From: Bartonella sp. AU16XJBT
GTDB taxonomy: Bacteria; Pseudomonadota; Alphaproteobacteria; Rhizobiales; Rhizobiaceae
NCBI RefSeq assembly: GCF_028618665.1
Contig: NZ_JAQITF010000015.1
Coordinates: 1 to 37,260, forward strand
DNA: 37,260 bases
Direction: 5' to 3'
Below the pieces are notes generated by a model. The model was not told where the DNA came from, searched no databases, and saw only the letters and a list, made by a program, of their open reading frames with translations. The position numbers and the translations under genes were made by a program. This document shows, one piece after another, positions 14,892 through 24,726 of this stretch (position 1 is its first letter; each line of letters opens with the position of its first letter).

Positions 14892-16012
14892 GTAGAAAAA
14901 AAACACCTCAAGTGCAGACGACAACACAAACAAATGCACCCCCCGCTTGGGCGGCGGATATTCTTAAACAAGCCAGTGCGGATGCACAGGGGCTTTATAA
15001 GAAAGGAATTGGCGGAAACGTTTATCAGGGAGAGCGCGTTGCTGGTCTTAGCGATATGACAAAAAATGCGCTGTCCGGTTTACAACAAGCCGCAGGGCTT
15101 TATAACAATCCTGGAGTAACCCAGTGGTTAAATGCACCAACCAACAGTGCTGCAAATCTTTCCAGTATGGCGAAGGGAAATTGGATTGGAAGCAATAGTA
15201 AATTTAATGCTGCATTGCAAAATGCTCTGAATAAAACTTCCGATGCGATTAATCAGTCGATGTCTGGAGCCGGACGTTATGGTTCTGGGGCTCATACCGG
15301 TGTGCTTGCCGATGAGCTTGGCGCCTTGGCAACAAATGCTACAGCTCAGCAATATAATCAAGATATTAATAATATGATGAACGCAAATCAGATGATTGAT
15401 CGCTCTCAGTATGATCAGGTTAATGCGGCAAATGCATATTATCAAGGACAGAGTAATGTGCAAGGAAATGCTCTGAAAGGGGGGATGATTCAAGATATCA
15501 ACCGTCAAAATGTCTTAGATGCTGAACGCCAAAAATGGTCAGAACAAGATAATCAAGATTGGAACCGATTGGGACGTTTGTTACAGGTAGGAACCCAGGC
15601 TGCGGGAAATTACGGGACAACTTCAGGAAAATCTACAATAATACCTTCTGTGACAAAAGATCCATTGCGGGATGCGCAGCAAGTGCTGGGATTGGTCGGA
15701 GGAATTCTAGGGCTTTGTGATGTGAGAGCAAAAGAAAATATTATCCTTGTGGGAAAGAAAAAAGGATATCCTCTTTATACCTTTAATTATAAGGGAAATC
15801 CACAACGTTATCAAGGCGTTCTGGCGCAAGACGTGTTGCGTGTGAAGCCTGAAGCTGTTTTTATCAATGCAAAAACAAAATTACTGCATGTGGATTATGA
15901 TAAAATAGGTTTGAGAATGAAGAAAATTCCGGCTTCTAAAAATAAAATTGCGGCTTTCTTTTCTTCCCTCTTTGCTCGTCTTTCCTTTTTGCAAAAAGAG
16001 TGTCTTCTATGA
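14888..16012 (+). CDS. Virion/DNA-ejection-like protein with C-terminal S74-type domain
   Basis: A 374-residue protein. Residues 1-250 are Asn, Gln, Ala and Gly rich with helices (ALQNALNKTSDAINQSMSGAGRYGSGAHTG; QYNQDINNMMNANQMIDRSQYD) as in internal virion or ejection proteins of short-tailed phages. Residues about 277-350 resemble the peptidase S74/intramolecular chaperone domain: DVRAKENI, YPLYTFNYKG, YQGVLAQDV, KPEAV, VDYDKIGLRM. In the usual family the self-cleavage site is Ser-Asp; here it is Cys277-Asp278. A further 25 residues with a hydrophobic patch (IAAFFSSLFARLSFLQ) end the protein. Start ATG 14888 overlaps the upstream stop by four bases, and the stop overlaps the next start in the same ATGA manner. 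Confidence 0.62.
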   Translation: MSRKKTPQVQTTTQTNAPPAWAADILKQASADAQGLYKKGIGGNVYQGERVAGLSDMTKNALSGLQQAAGLYNNPGVTQWLNAPTNSAANLSSMAKGNWIGSNSKFNAALQNALNKTSDAINQSMSGAGRYGSGAHTGVLADELGALATNATAQQYNQDINNMMNANQMIDRSQYDQVNAANAYYQGQSNVQGNALKGGMIQDINRQNVLDAERQKWSEQDNQDWNRLGRLLQVGTQAAGNYGTTSGKSTIIPSVTKDPLRDAQQVLGLVGGILGLCDVRAKENIILVGKKKGYPLYTFNYKGNPQRYQGVLAQDVLRVKPEAVFINAKTKLLHVDYDKIGLRMKKIPASKNKIAAFFSSLFARLSFLQKECLL

Positions 16013-17013
16013 GTTCGATTTATGATTGGTCAATCATCGCATCAGAAAATGCTTATGTCGATGAGAGTATAAACTGGGCTGAAGGGCAACCGCCAAGTTC
16101 AGTCAACGATAGTGCGCGCGCTATGATGCAACGCATCAAAGAATATTTGTTGGATAATGGGGGCGGGATTGAAACACAGTTTACGGTTGATAGGGAGAAC
16201 AAGAAAACATCCCTTCGTTTGGCGACAAAGTCTTTTTTTGAGACTTATATAGATGGCATTGTTGTGCGCTTTAAAGCACAAGGCGTCAATAGCGGAATAA
16301 CAAATGTTTCTTTAAATCAGTTGCCCCCAAAACCAACTTATATGGCAACGCCCGAGGGGATTGTGCCTTTAAAAGGGGGAGAAATACAAAAGGGAGGGCT
16401 TTATGAACTCGTCTATACGCATGATATTGCTGGGAAAAATGCTGATGGATGGTTTTTAACCAATCCTACTATAAAACTTCCTGAAATTCCGCCCTTTCCT
16501 CCTTTACCGGAATCTTTTTCATCCGGATTTATTGGAACTTTTGCGAGTGAAAAAATACCCTCTGGGTGGTTGCTGTGTGATGGGAAAGAATATTCACGAA
16601 AGAGCTATGCCAATCTCTTTGCTGTTTTGGGGGAAACATGGGGAAAAGGAGATGGGAAAACAACATTTAATGTTCCCGATTTGCGGGGAATGTTTTTACG
16701 GGGACTCGATAGTGGAAAAGACATTGATAAAGGACGCCTCTTGGGAAGTCGACAAGAAGAATCTTTTAAAGCTCATACCCATGAAGGAAAAACAGATTCG
16801 ACAGGCAAACACCAGCATAGTTTGTCAGAGATTGATAACTTGGTTATGCAGCTAGATAGCGGTGATTATAAAAGGACTATAGCTGTGGTCTTCCGTCAAA
16901 ATATGTTGACAGAGGCTGCGGGAGAGCATGAACATAAGATCTTGTTGCAAAAAACAGGAGGGGATGAGACACGTCCTGTCAATATGGCGGTGGTTTATGC
17001 GATCAAAGCCTGA
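16009..17013 (+). CDS. Tail-collar domain protein (tail fibre/receptor-binding type)
   Basis: A 334-residue protein. The N-terminus (SIYDWSIIASENAYVDESINWAEGQPPSSVNDSARAMM) is the well-known phage fibre start that aligns with structural attachment regions. A Pro-rich linker (PEIPPFPPLP, about 158-167) leads to the collar domain: FIGTFASEKIPSGWLLCDG (about 174-192), YANLFAVLGETWGKGDGKTTFNVPDLRGMFLRG, SRQEESFKAHTH and a final NMAVVYAIKA. Histidine pairs HTHEGK, HQHSL and HEHK are typical of metal-binding fibre tips. ATG 16009 is used because it overlaps the previous stop; GTG 16000 is the longer choice. It is the last gene of the cluster and presumably sets which cells the particle binds. Confidence 0.85.
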   Translation: MSSIYDWSIIASENAYVDESINWAEGQPPSSVNDSARAMMQRIKEYLLDNGGGIETQFTVDRENKKTSLRLATKSFFETYIDGIVVRFKAQGVNSGITNVSLNQLPPKPTYMATPEGIVPLKGGEIQKGGLYELVYTHDIAGKNADGWFLTNPTIKLPEIPPFPPLPESFSSGFIGTFASEKIPSGWLLCDGKEYSRKSYANLFAVLGETWGKGDGKTTFNVPDLRGMFLRGLDSGKDIDKGRLLGSRQEESFKAHTHEGKTDSTGKHQHSLSEIDNLVMQLDSGDYKRTIAVVFRQNMLTEAAGEHEHKILLQKTGGDETRPVNMAVVYAIKA

Positions 17014-18323
17014 GAATGAAAGCTTTAAGAGAAATAGAAAGAGAGAGCAAAATGGTTGTTATGAAAAAAAGTCTTATTGAATATATTGTGTAGAAAGCCT
17101 AGCGGCGCTCTTGAAAAAAATGAATCCTTAACCCTCTTTATGATGTTACTTTTTATGCCGCTGTAAAGGTAAGTTTGTCTATTTTTCTTTAGAGGATCAA
17201 GACAATAATTGTTGAAGGAGGGGGAAAAGAGAGAAGAAAATCTTCCTTTATTCATAGAATTTGTTGCTGAGAAGTCAAAGATTTTATCCAATCTCTCCTT
17301 TCTCTTGTTCGTGTTGTGATACATTGTTTAGAGCGATGGGTTTAGGCGGCTCGGTTTAGAGCTCTGATGGGCGATGATAAAAAGCTTAAGGATAATTTTC
17401 TTCTCTTATGCCGTAAAAGAAGATCATTAAAACACTGTCATTGAGGGTGATGATATCTCGTCAGATAGCTTGTTGATCCATTGCGTATTAAAGATATGAG
17501 CAAATCTTCAGGGCAGAATTTTCTCGTAGAGCTTAGAGTTCATAGAGTTTTATGGCAAGTACAACACATCAATGATCAGCAGATAAAATCCTTGTCAGAG
17601 CCGTTGGATTGTTTAAAAATTGTTGAGGGGGTAAAATCTTCGTTCTTTGAGATGTTGGGAGGCGGTCAACGAATATGTTTACTTAAAGCGGAGAAAGGTG
17701 AAATGGAGCGGCTTCCTCGGCAGTGTATGAAGAAAGCGCTCTTTGCTTTCAAAATGGGTGATCTGTTTGTTAGAGCAGGTTGGCGATTTATTGTAACGCG
17801 TGGTGAGCCTTTGTGAGCTATTCTTTGGTAAATGGCATTTTGTATTTGTTAAGAAATTTCTTGAAACCGGATGAGCATGAGATGAGAAAATCTATAAGAT
17901 AATCATTTATCCCGTTGTGTCATAAAATATCATTGTTTGAGGGGCGGTTAAAACTTTATGCATGGGATGTTTTTTAATGGGTGGGGTGAATAGGTTTGCT
18001 TGTAGAGCCTCATGCAATCCCTTCCTTTGAGCTGTGGTGATAGAGAGCATTTGAAGGGGGAATGCCCAAGTGGAATTCGCTAGATCAAGAAGCCGGATTG
18101 TTTACAGACTATTGTTTATCGATGGGCATTGTTTAAAAGTCGGTGGGCGGGTAAAGATCGGTCATGTTTCCTTTATCTTGTTGGGAGAAGTCGACAAAGC
18201 ATGCAATGTTGTTATGCATTTTTGGGGGCAGGGGGTAAAATCACCATTTTAGGTGGAAAACAGAATATAATCTGAAAAAATATCTTGTAAAAATTTTCGA
18301 TGAGGAAATTTTTTTCAAAAGCC
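17014..18323. other. Gene-poor region after the phage-like cluster
   Basis: No convincing gene. Short open frames (one at 17481-17816) lack a plausible ribosome binding site and family features. The DNA contains degraded copies of motifs also seen at 0.5-1.3 and 2.4-4.0 kb, such as GAAGCCGGATTGTTTACAGA near 18090 and TTTGAGGGG words. No terminator was seen directly after the collar gene. Confidence 0.5.
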
Positions 18324-18457
18324 TCTCACGCGGTCTCACGCGGTCTCACGCGGTCTCACGCGGTCTCACGCGGTCTCACGCGGTCTCACGCGGTCTCACG
18401 CGGTCTCACGCGGTCTCACGCGGTCTCACGCGGTCTCACGCGGTCTCACGCGGTCTC
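18324..18457. repeat. 10-bp tandem repeat, 13 perfect copies (TCTCACGCGG)
   Basis: Thirteen head-to-tail identical copies of TCTCACGCGG from 18324 to 18453, followed by TCTC. It ends 75 bases before the start codon of the next gene. It is a short-sequence repeat likely to change copy number by slippage; each change is close to one helical turn of DNA. Confidence 0.97.
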
Positions 18458-18532
18458 CTAAGGAATACAAGAGCCGTGCAAAGGGAAACGATACTCAAAT
18501 GCTCAATGGGGCTGTCCAAAAAGGGGGATATA

Positions 18533-19117
18533 ATGGCACTTTTTCCATTTTCTATTGCTGATATTGATGATCCTGAATGTATTCGTGTGGTTCTTTATGC
18601 CAGCGGAAGAATGGGACATGCTCCTTTAAATGCATTGTTGAAAAAAGTATATGAAGATATGACAAAAATTTCAAAGCGCATGGAAGCTTTAGAAAAAAAT
18701 TTAAACACTCCCGATCTTGCCAATGTCAAACAGAAACAAAATGCGAAAAAAGATGATCAAAGCAATATGAACACTATTGTGAGTAGTGGAATAACAGTAT
18801 CAGACACTAAGATGAATGCATCAGAAATTAAAATAGAAGCATCTGCGGATAAGAGCAGAATGAACACTATTGTGGGTAGTGGAATAACAGTATCGGACAC
18901 TAAGATGAATGCATCAGGAATTAAAATGGAATCACCAGTGGATACGAGCAGTTTTTTGTCTCAATTTACAATGTCGGATATTCCAAAAAGAGACTACAGC
19001 TCTTTTATTTCTCAATTTACATCAATGAAGACGCCAGAAATATACAGTAATGCTGATCATAACATTAAGATTGGGCCTTCTAGAAATCCTTATGCTTTTT
19101 TGAAGAAGAAAAAATAG
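18533..19117 (+). CDS. Hypothetical protein with two internal repeat pairs
   Basis: A 194-residue protein, not recognised. The N-terminal 55 residues (LFPFSIADIDDPECIRVVLYASGRMGHAPLNALLKKVYED) look folded and conserved-like, followed by a short coiled coil (MTKISKRMEALEKNLN). The middle is a tandem pair of about 31 residues sharing MNTIVxSGITVSDTKMNAS, and the end a second pair SSFLSQFT/SSFISQFT followed by a basic tail (YAFLKKKK). AAGGGGG (18521-18527) is five bases before ATG 18533; the frame is open back to 18476 without a comparable site. There is no signal peptide. It lies downstream of the 13-copy 10-bp repeat, so expression could vary with repeat number. A link to the GTA cluster 1.5 kb upstream is possible but unproven. 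Confidence 0.6.
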   Translation: MALFPFSIADIDDPECIRVVLYASGRMGHAPLNALLKKVYEDMTKISKRMEALEKNLNTPDLANVKQKQNAKKDDQSNMNTIVSSGITVSDTKMNASEIKIEASADKSRMNTIVGSGITVSDTKMNASGIKMESPVDTSSFLSQFTMSDIPKRDYSSFISQFTSMKTPEIYSNADHNIKIGPSRNPYAFLKKKK

Positions 19118-19684
19118 AAAAAAGTGAGCATAACAATATGCATGCTTTGAAGCTATAGATGAGATAAACCTTATTTATATTTTCGGTGGGGCATGGAATT
19201 GTTCTGCGTTTGAGATATTTTTAAAAAAGTCAAAAATTGATAGAGAGTGCATCTTCAAAAAGAGAAGCCGTGTTGCAGGAAAGTTTATCATGATGCTTTT
19301 GAAAAGATGAGGACGCATAGGTGTAGACAAGGTTTTGAAGTCCACAGAGAAAGAAATCTTATTCAAGCAGAAACCAATGGCAAAAGAAATTTGCAAAAGA
19401 AAAAAGCTTTTGCAGTAATTTGAAAAATCTTGTGAAGAGAATATTCTATGGTTTTAAATCTATAAAAAAAATTTGCCGTTTTTATCTCTTTTTCAAAGAG
19501 AAAAATATCAATTTGTCACAAATTTAATTGGTGAAAAGTCCTATAAAAAGAATTTTTTAATTTCCAAAAGGATCAAAGGAGAAAAATACCGATAAGAAAA
19601 AATGCGTATCGTTGTGTTTTTTCTTATAAGGAAAAGAAAGGGGGTGTGGTTGGAGCAGGCTTGCGTTACCCTTGTTTTCCTATC

Positions 19685-19920
19685 AGACAATGGTGTACAA
19701 GGTTGCAACAGCCCTTGCATTAAGAGGTTCATAAGAGCCATTTTTAGTCCTTTCTTGTACAAATTTTATTCACATGGCTCTCCCTGCTTATGACGTGCAA
19801 ACGAATTTTTGGTTGATTCAAAATAAACAGGTTTGAAAATGAGAGAATCTTATGATTCCGAGTTTCTCATTGAATATAAAAAAAACGAACCATCCTTATA
19901 AATAAATTCCTTGTGCTTAA
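19685..19920 (+). repeat. Dispersed 230-bp repeat, copy 1
   Basis: Ordered words: GTTGCAACAGCCCTTG, ATAAGAGCCATTTTTAGTC, ACAAATTTTATTCACATGGC, ACGTGCAAAC, ATGAGAGAATCTTATGATTC, TTTCTCATTGAATAT, TTATAAATAAATTC. The same order recurs at 22.1, 23.4 and 25.9 kb. Confidence 0.75.
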
Positions 19921-20172
19921 ATAGGATGTTTACGCGGGGAGCTTCTTCAGAGAAATCAACAAAGTGTTTGATTTATTAAATACATTTTGTTTTTAAAGTA
20001 TACTTTATTGTAAACGAACCCCTTTAATAAAAAGGCATTATTTTCATATGGTTAAAGCTATAAGAGAGACAGAAAGTTTTTTCATTCAAATGAATGATCT
20101 TATAAAAAGTGTTTTCATCACTCATTTTTTATACTTATATTTGGATAATTGTTATAAATATAATTAAAAATC

Positions 20173-20200
20173 TTGCGATACTATACATTTTGTGTATAAG
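20173..20200 (+). promoter_or_regulatory. Possible promoter ahead of an orphan terminator
   Basis: TTGCGA (20173-20178), 16 bases, TATAAG (20195-20200). A transcript starting near 20207 would end at the strong terminator at 20252-20284. AT-rich surroundings make chance matches common. Confidence 0.25.
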
Positions 20201-20206
20201 TATTTG

Positions 20207-20284
20207 TTATTGATTTCTTTTGTATGTTATTTAAATTATATCTCTATTCATAAGCCGCGCCGTCAAATGGCGCGGCTTTTTTTT
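20207..20284 (+). ncRNA. Candidate small RNA, about 78 nt
   Basis: Defined only by a possible promoter on the left and a very strong GC-rich terminator on the right, in a region with no gene that needs terminating. No family was recognised. Read it as a candidate, not a call. Confidence 0.22.
20252..20284 (+). terminator. Strong orphan rho-independent terminator
   Basis: AAGCCGCGCC (20252-20261), loop GTCAAAT, GGCGCGGCTT (20269-20278), then a run of T to 20284. A ten-base-pair perfect stem in AT-rich DNA. No gene ends just upstream on the plus strand. Confidence 0.85.
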
Positions 20285-22074
20285 ATTGTCTCACATGGGG
20301 AGCACTCTATATCTGTTATTGAGATGGCTTTGGATACTTTTCCCATTATTCTCATCAGAGTATTTTGGAATGTCCTTTTGTAATGAAACCTCTAAATTCT
20401 TGCGTATTTTTATCTCAATAGGGGGATTTAAAGTAAAAATGCAGGTGTTTGTTTCTTTGTGTTGGTTGTCGTCAGCGGCGTTGAAAAGTAAGGGATCTTT
20501 GTTCCTTTTTGATCGAGAGTGATATAGGGGAGCGACACGGGGAAAGTGTAAAATGGGGGGGCGTGCTCAAGGGAGCATTCTTGTAAATACCAGCATGACC
20601 AACAATGCCCATGGTTTTTTAATAAAGTTCTGTTTTTTATAGTGTTTGTTGATTTCAATCGGAAAATCTATTCTTTTCCTTTATATGGCAATCTCTTGCA
20701 TGGAAATCTTTTTTGAGGGATTTTATATCAATGTTATCTCGTTGTCGGGGCGCTTCTTGAGGGGGAGGCGTGTAAGATTACACGTGAGTGTTCGTGTGTG
20801 TTGAATATGAGGGGAAATTTTTTCTGTAGAGCCTCATGTAAATGAGGTTTTTTTACATCATATCATGAACTTTTCGGGGAGATTTGATCCATAACGCTTT
20901 ATAAAATAACGCTTCTTGATCGATGGTGATAGAGATCTCATGAAGGGGGGAAAGACAAAGGGGGAAAACCAAAAGAATTCTGTGAGCTCATCACGCAAAC
21001 TGGAGCTAACCCCATGCGAACCATATATTAAGCTCTGTTTGTGGCATAGTGTCCTTTTGTTTTATAACTTGTGATAAGCAATTCGGGGAGCTTAAGGGGA
21101 TTTTTACCGGCAGTAGAAAAAAACATGATGAGACAGCAGGTATCCTTATTTCAGAATGTCTCATGCTTTTGATGATAAAGGCACGCGAAACTCTGTCACG
21201 CCTTCCTTTCATATTTGCGCGCTCAGAATTGTTATTTTTTTGATCTTTATGGAGAGGAGACAAGGGGATTGGATATAAAAGATCGGATACAAGCAAGGGA
21301 CACAAGGGGGAGGGACACAAGGGGGAGTGCGACACAAAGAAAAGGCATAAAGGAGAGGCATAAGGGAAGAGATTGATATAAATATTTGGATCGGCAAAGC
21401 CAATGATGTTATTATGTGTTATTCCTTGTGTTATGGTCGTTGTTTTACAGCGTTTTTGATAAAAATTCGCAACGTCCTTTCAATCTATTATGCCCTTCGA
21501 TCCATTCATGTTTGTGGGCCTTATTGTTTTTTTAAGAGAGCGCATGGCTTTTTCTGTTGCTTGTCAATCAATATCAAATCCAAATGCTGCAGCATATTTG
21601 AGAGAGATTAAGACGAATAAGAGCCCTACGATTAAGACGGGAGTAACTGTACCCGTGATACCAGCTTTTGTATGCTAGATGGAGCTTTCTGTTTGAGGTT
21701 ATTTCTAAAATCGGGAGATGATTTGATTGAGAATGTAAAGGCGTACAATTATCTGTTTTGCCAACACCTTTTTGCTTTACGACTTTTAGAACGATCCATA
21801 TTATTTTTTAATAATGAAGGTCATGTCCTATACTTTTGTTTTTCGTGTCTCTTTTGGGGGATCATGTCTTTCTCGCAAAACCGAACGCCCTCAATATATT
21901 TGTCCTGCTTTCAATGTTTGCGACAAGCTCTAAAAGAGCCATCCTCCTCTCAAGCTCATTGCGCGATGGTGATCGTGAATGGTATAAGATCCTCATGAAC
22001 TATATAAAATGGATAGGGTACTTTTTCTTCTTTACGTTTTATAAAAGAGCGTTCTGGCGCTTTCATCCACTTTT

Positions 22075-22305
22075 CCAGCCCACAATGTTTGCGACAAGCG
22101 CTTAGAACTTGAGACGATCAGAGGCATGATTTTCTTGTACAATTTTAATACACATGGCTCATCCGCTTGTAACGTGCAAACAAGTGGTTTTGATCGATGT
22201 ACCAGGGAAATAGGTTTGGACATGAGAGAATCTTACGCTATTCGGGTTTCTCATTCAATATGCAAAATAATAAAATATTCTTTATAAATCAATGGAATAG
22301 CTTTT
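22075..22305 (+). repeat. Dispersed 230-bp repeat, copy 2
   Basis: Shares TTGTACAATTTTAATACACA, CATGGCTCAT, AACGTGCAAAC, ATGAGAGAATCTTACG, GGTTTCTCATTCAATA, TGCAAAATAATAAA and TTTATAAATCAAT with the other copies. Confidence 0.75.
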
Positions 22306-22584
22306 GATAAAGACGAATTTTTTATAGATTGGGATGGAGGAAGAATCTTTGTCTTTTAAGGTAGTGGAAAAAATTATAATCTCTGTTTTTTCATAAAGGG
22401 GGAAGCTTTTTCACAAGAATTTTATACGATAAAAAAGCAGTAAAAATATTAACAGTACAGAGAAAAAAGAGTCTTTAAGAGTATTGATCGTTTGCTGTTA
22501 TACCCTGTATTGTGTAAAAAGATACTTTTATCATTTTTTGCTGTAAAAAGCTTCTCTTGGGATGTTTAAAGGGTTATAGTCTTT

Positions 22585-23028
22585 ATGGAAAAAAGAATCC
22601 GCGCAAGACAAAAGGCTTATTTCAAAAGATTATATCGCAAAATTGCTTTTGTTTGCGTGATACTTTTTTGTATCGTGATTTTGTGTTTTGTTTTTGCAAA
22701 GGCGGTCGGTTATTTTTCTTCTGATAAAAAAATAACACAACAAGCGCCTGTTGAATTGGCGATTCCTGTCTTTGATCTGCGCGTGTATTGCAAGGAAATT
22801 TCTGCTACCGTGATGCCCGATATGAAAAGAGAAGTTTATCAGCATTGCCTTAATTTGGAAAGTGAGGCCTATTTTGCTATTCGTGAAATGTGGGATAAGC
22901 TTTCTGATACTGCAAAAAAACAATGTTTGACGATGGTACGACCGGGGGATGGAAATTATTTTCTCTTACGGGATTGTTTTCTCAATAAAAAGGAAAGTGA
23001 AAAAGGCAAAAAACGCAATTACTTTTAA
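22585..23028 (+). CDS. Single-pass membrane protein with Cys-rich periplasmic domain, unknown function
   Basis: A 147-residue protein, family not recognised. The N-terminus is basic (MEKRIRARQKAYFKRLYRK), followed by one membrane segment (IAFVCVILFCIVILCFVFAKAVGYF, about 20-45), so the rest probably faces the periplasm. The outer part has four spaced cysteines (YCKEI, HCLNLE, QCLTM, DCFLN), an arrangement fit for disulfides, and the well-formed motif EMWDKLSDTAKKQCLTMVRPGDGNYFLLRDCF. A basic tail follows. An ATG at 22585 opens the protein after TTTAAAGGGTTATAG, with only a weak ribosome binding site. It stands alone in a repeat-rich region; codon use looks normal, so I regard it as a real gene. 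Confidence 0.72.
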   Translation: MEKRIRARQKAYFKRLYRKIAFVCVILFCIVILCFVFAKAVGYFSSDKKITQQAPVELAIPVFDLRVYCKEISATVMPDMKREVYQHCLNLESEAYFAIREMWDKLSDTAKKQCLTMVRPGDGNYFLLRDCFLNKKESEKGKKRNYF

Positions 23029-24726
23029 GGTGTTATACGGAAATTTAAAAGAATGCGAATTTCGATGAAAAGATAAAAAACGCCTCATAGCTCTCTGACT
23101 CTATACCAATAGAATGTCTTTATTTTGTATGAAGCTTGTCATTTAAGGTATGTCGTATAAGGGCATGGATGTTTCTTTGAAGTGTTTGAGGGGGCATGGG
23201 GAGAGGTTTCCAGGAGAACTTGTTGAGCTTTTCGTGTAAGGGAAATCACATGCGTGGGAAGCCGATTTTGCGAAGATGCTTTGTGAATGGGGAAAGCGCC
23301 CATGAAGTAGATAAAATTTATAGAGCACTCTCATCTTTTATGTTTCATAAAAGTGCAAGCTGGCATTCTCATACAGTGAGGCTGTTACGGACAGCCTTTG
23401 CTTGGCCTTTGAAACGACCCATAAGAGGCATTTTTAGTCTTTTCTTTATCCGTTTTTACTCTGCGCAGGTTTTCTTTGTGTGCAACGTGCAAGTCAATGA
23501 TTTGATTGATCCAACAAGAAACAGATTGAAGATGAAAAAATCCTACGGTATGAAGATTTTTTACTCAACACAAAAAAGATGAACGCTCTTTATAAATTAA
23601 TTTGTTGTACGAATTTGAAAAAAGTTTGATTGTTGACAGACCAATGTGGATAAAAAATCCTCGTCCTTTGAGAGTCGTAATTCAATAGATATGACAAAAC
23701 TGAGTAAAAAAATATTTCTTTATTTGAGAGGGTATAAACTGCAAGGCATGCTTCATGCATAAAACGCCCTATTGGGTTCTCAAATGAGCTTGTTTTATAT
23801 CCTTCAGTTTTCTTTATAAGACAAGGATAAGAGAGGAAATACATTATGCCATTCTTATTGATAAACTTTGATGGGGTAATTTTTTAAGAAGAATCTGATT
23901 TTTAAGAAAGTGTAACATGTTGGTCGTTTTTGTTTAATAATTTTGATATTTTTTGTATTTAACCATTTGGCTTTTAGGTTTAATTTGTTATCAATGAAGG
24001 GGGAGTGGATTCACTTAAAAATCCATGGGGTTAAAATAGAAATTGATAGGATCGTTGGCATGTTAGAGAAAGAAGAGTGGTCTCTTGGTGTTTATAGGGC
24101 TTGAATAATACTTCGTATTCATCTATCTATAAGGGCTAAGAGATTTTGTGAAGCGATTGTGAATTATCGCTCGCAAGGGGTTGCTTTAGCGGTGAAGAGA
24201 GGCTATATTCATAAAATAAAGAGGTACGCGCAGTGACTCGTTAGGGCGGAAGTACTTATGGGTTTGGGGCACGAGGGGGAAGAATATCGGCGTTTTTAGG
24301 AGCGGTGGTTTTAGAGCAAAAGGTGATTTTAAGACAGGAAAAGAGAAGATTCTCATGTTTTTGGCGGGAGTTTTTTCTTTATCAAGTATGTTTTATATGT
24401 GTTCCCTTTTTGTTTTCCACAAGGTAATTATTTTTTTAGTGAAATATGGTTTATTTTAAAAAAAACACTTGGCATTTTATGTGAACATCACTAGGTTTCT
24501 GCTTGTTGACAGAAAAATGGGGAATTTTTGATTTGCAATTTCCCTGCTGTTTTGTGATTTTCAAGAAAATATATGATTTTATCAATATCAGTAGGGTTCG
24601 TTTGAGTGAAATAAAACGCGGATAGCTTGATAACCGTATGTTAAACATGATCAGCATTATCAAAAAAATAATGCAATGAAAATGAAGAAGAGTCAATTAA
24701 GACACACACTCCAAAAAGGGATAAAG
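23029..24726. other. Gene-free region with one dispersed repeat
   Basis: About 1.7 kb without an identifiable gene. Copy 3 of the dispersed repeat lies at 23370-23612. A frame of about 42 codons near 24108-24235 (ending HKIKRYAQ) looks protein-like and may be a remnant of a lost gene. The rest is AT-rich. Confidence 0.45.
23370..23612 (+). repeat. Dispersed 230-bp repeat, copy 3
   Basis: Shares CATAAGAGGCATTTTTAGTC, AACGTGCAA, TTGATTGAT, GATGAAAAAATCCTACGGTA and CTTTATAAATTAATTTG with the family. More diverged in its middle than copies 1 and 2. Confidence 0.65.

Larger units (their letters stand above)
19118..22584. other. Large gene-free region with dispersed repeats
   Basis: About 3.5 kb without a convincing gene on either strand. 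It includes two full (19685-19920, 22075-22305) and one partial (21860-21960) members of a dispersed repeat family, a strong orphan terminator (20252-20284), a weak hairpin with T-run (CCTCAT/ATGAGG, 20832-20854), and two copies of GGGACACAAGGGGGAG near 21300. Open frames here have no ribosome binding sites or family traits. Confidence 0.5.

Noticed and set aside
4333..17013. Complete inducible prophage
   Set aside because: No integrase, attachment sites, replication or lysis genes were found in or beside the cluster; the GTA reading explains the gene content better.
17481..17816. 111-codon plus-strand open frame after the collar gene
   Set aside because: It overlaps degraded intergenic repeat words, has no ribosome binding site and no recognisable domain.
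18324..18457. CRISPR array
   Set aside because: The units are directly adjacent with no spacers, and no cas gene is nearby; it is a simple tandem repeat. The same holds for 27483-27660.
24108..24235. Short protein-like frame ending HKIKRYAQ
   Set aside because: Only about 42 codons, no start or ribosome binding site and no family recognised; noted as a possible gene remnant only.
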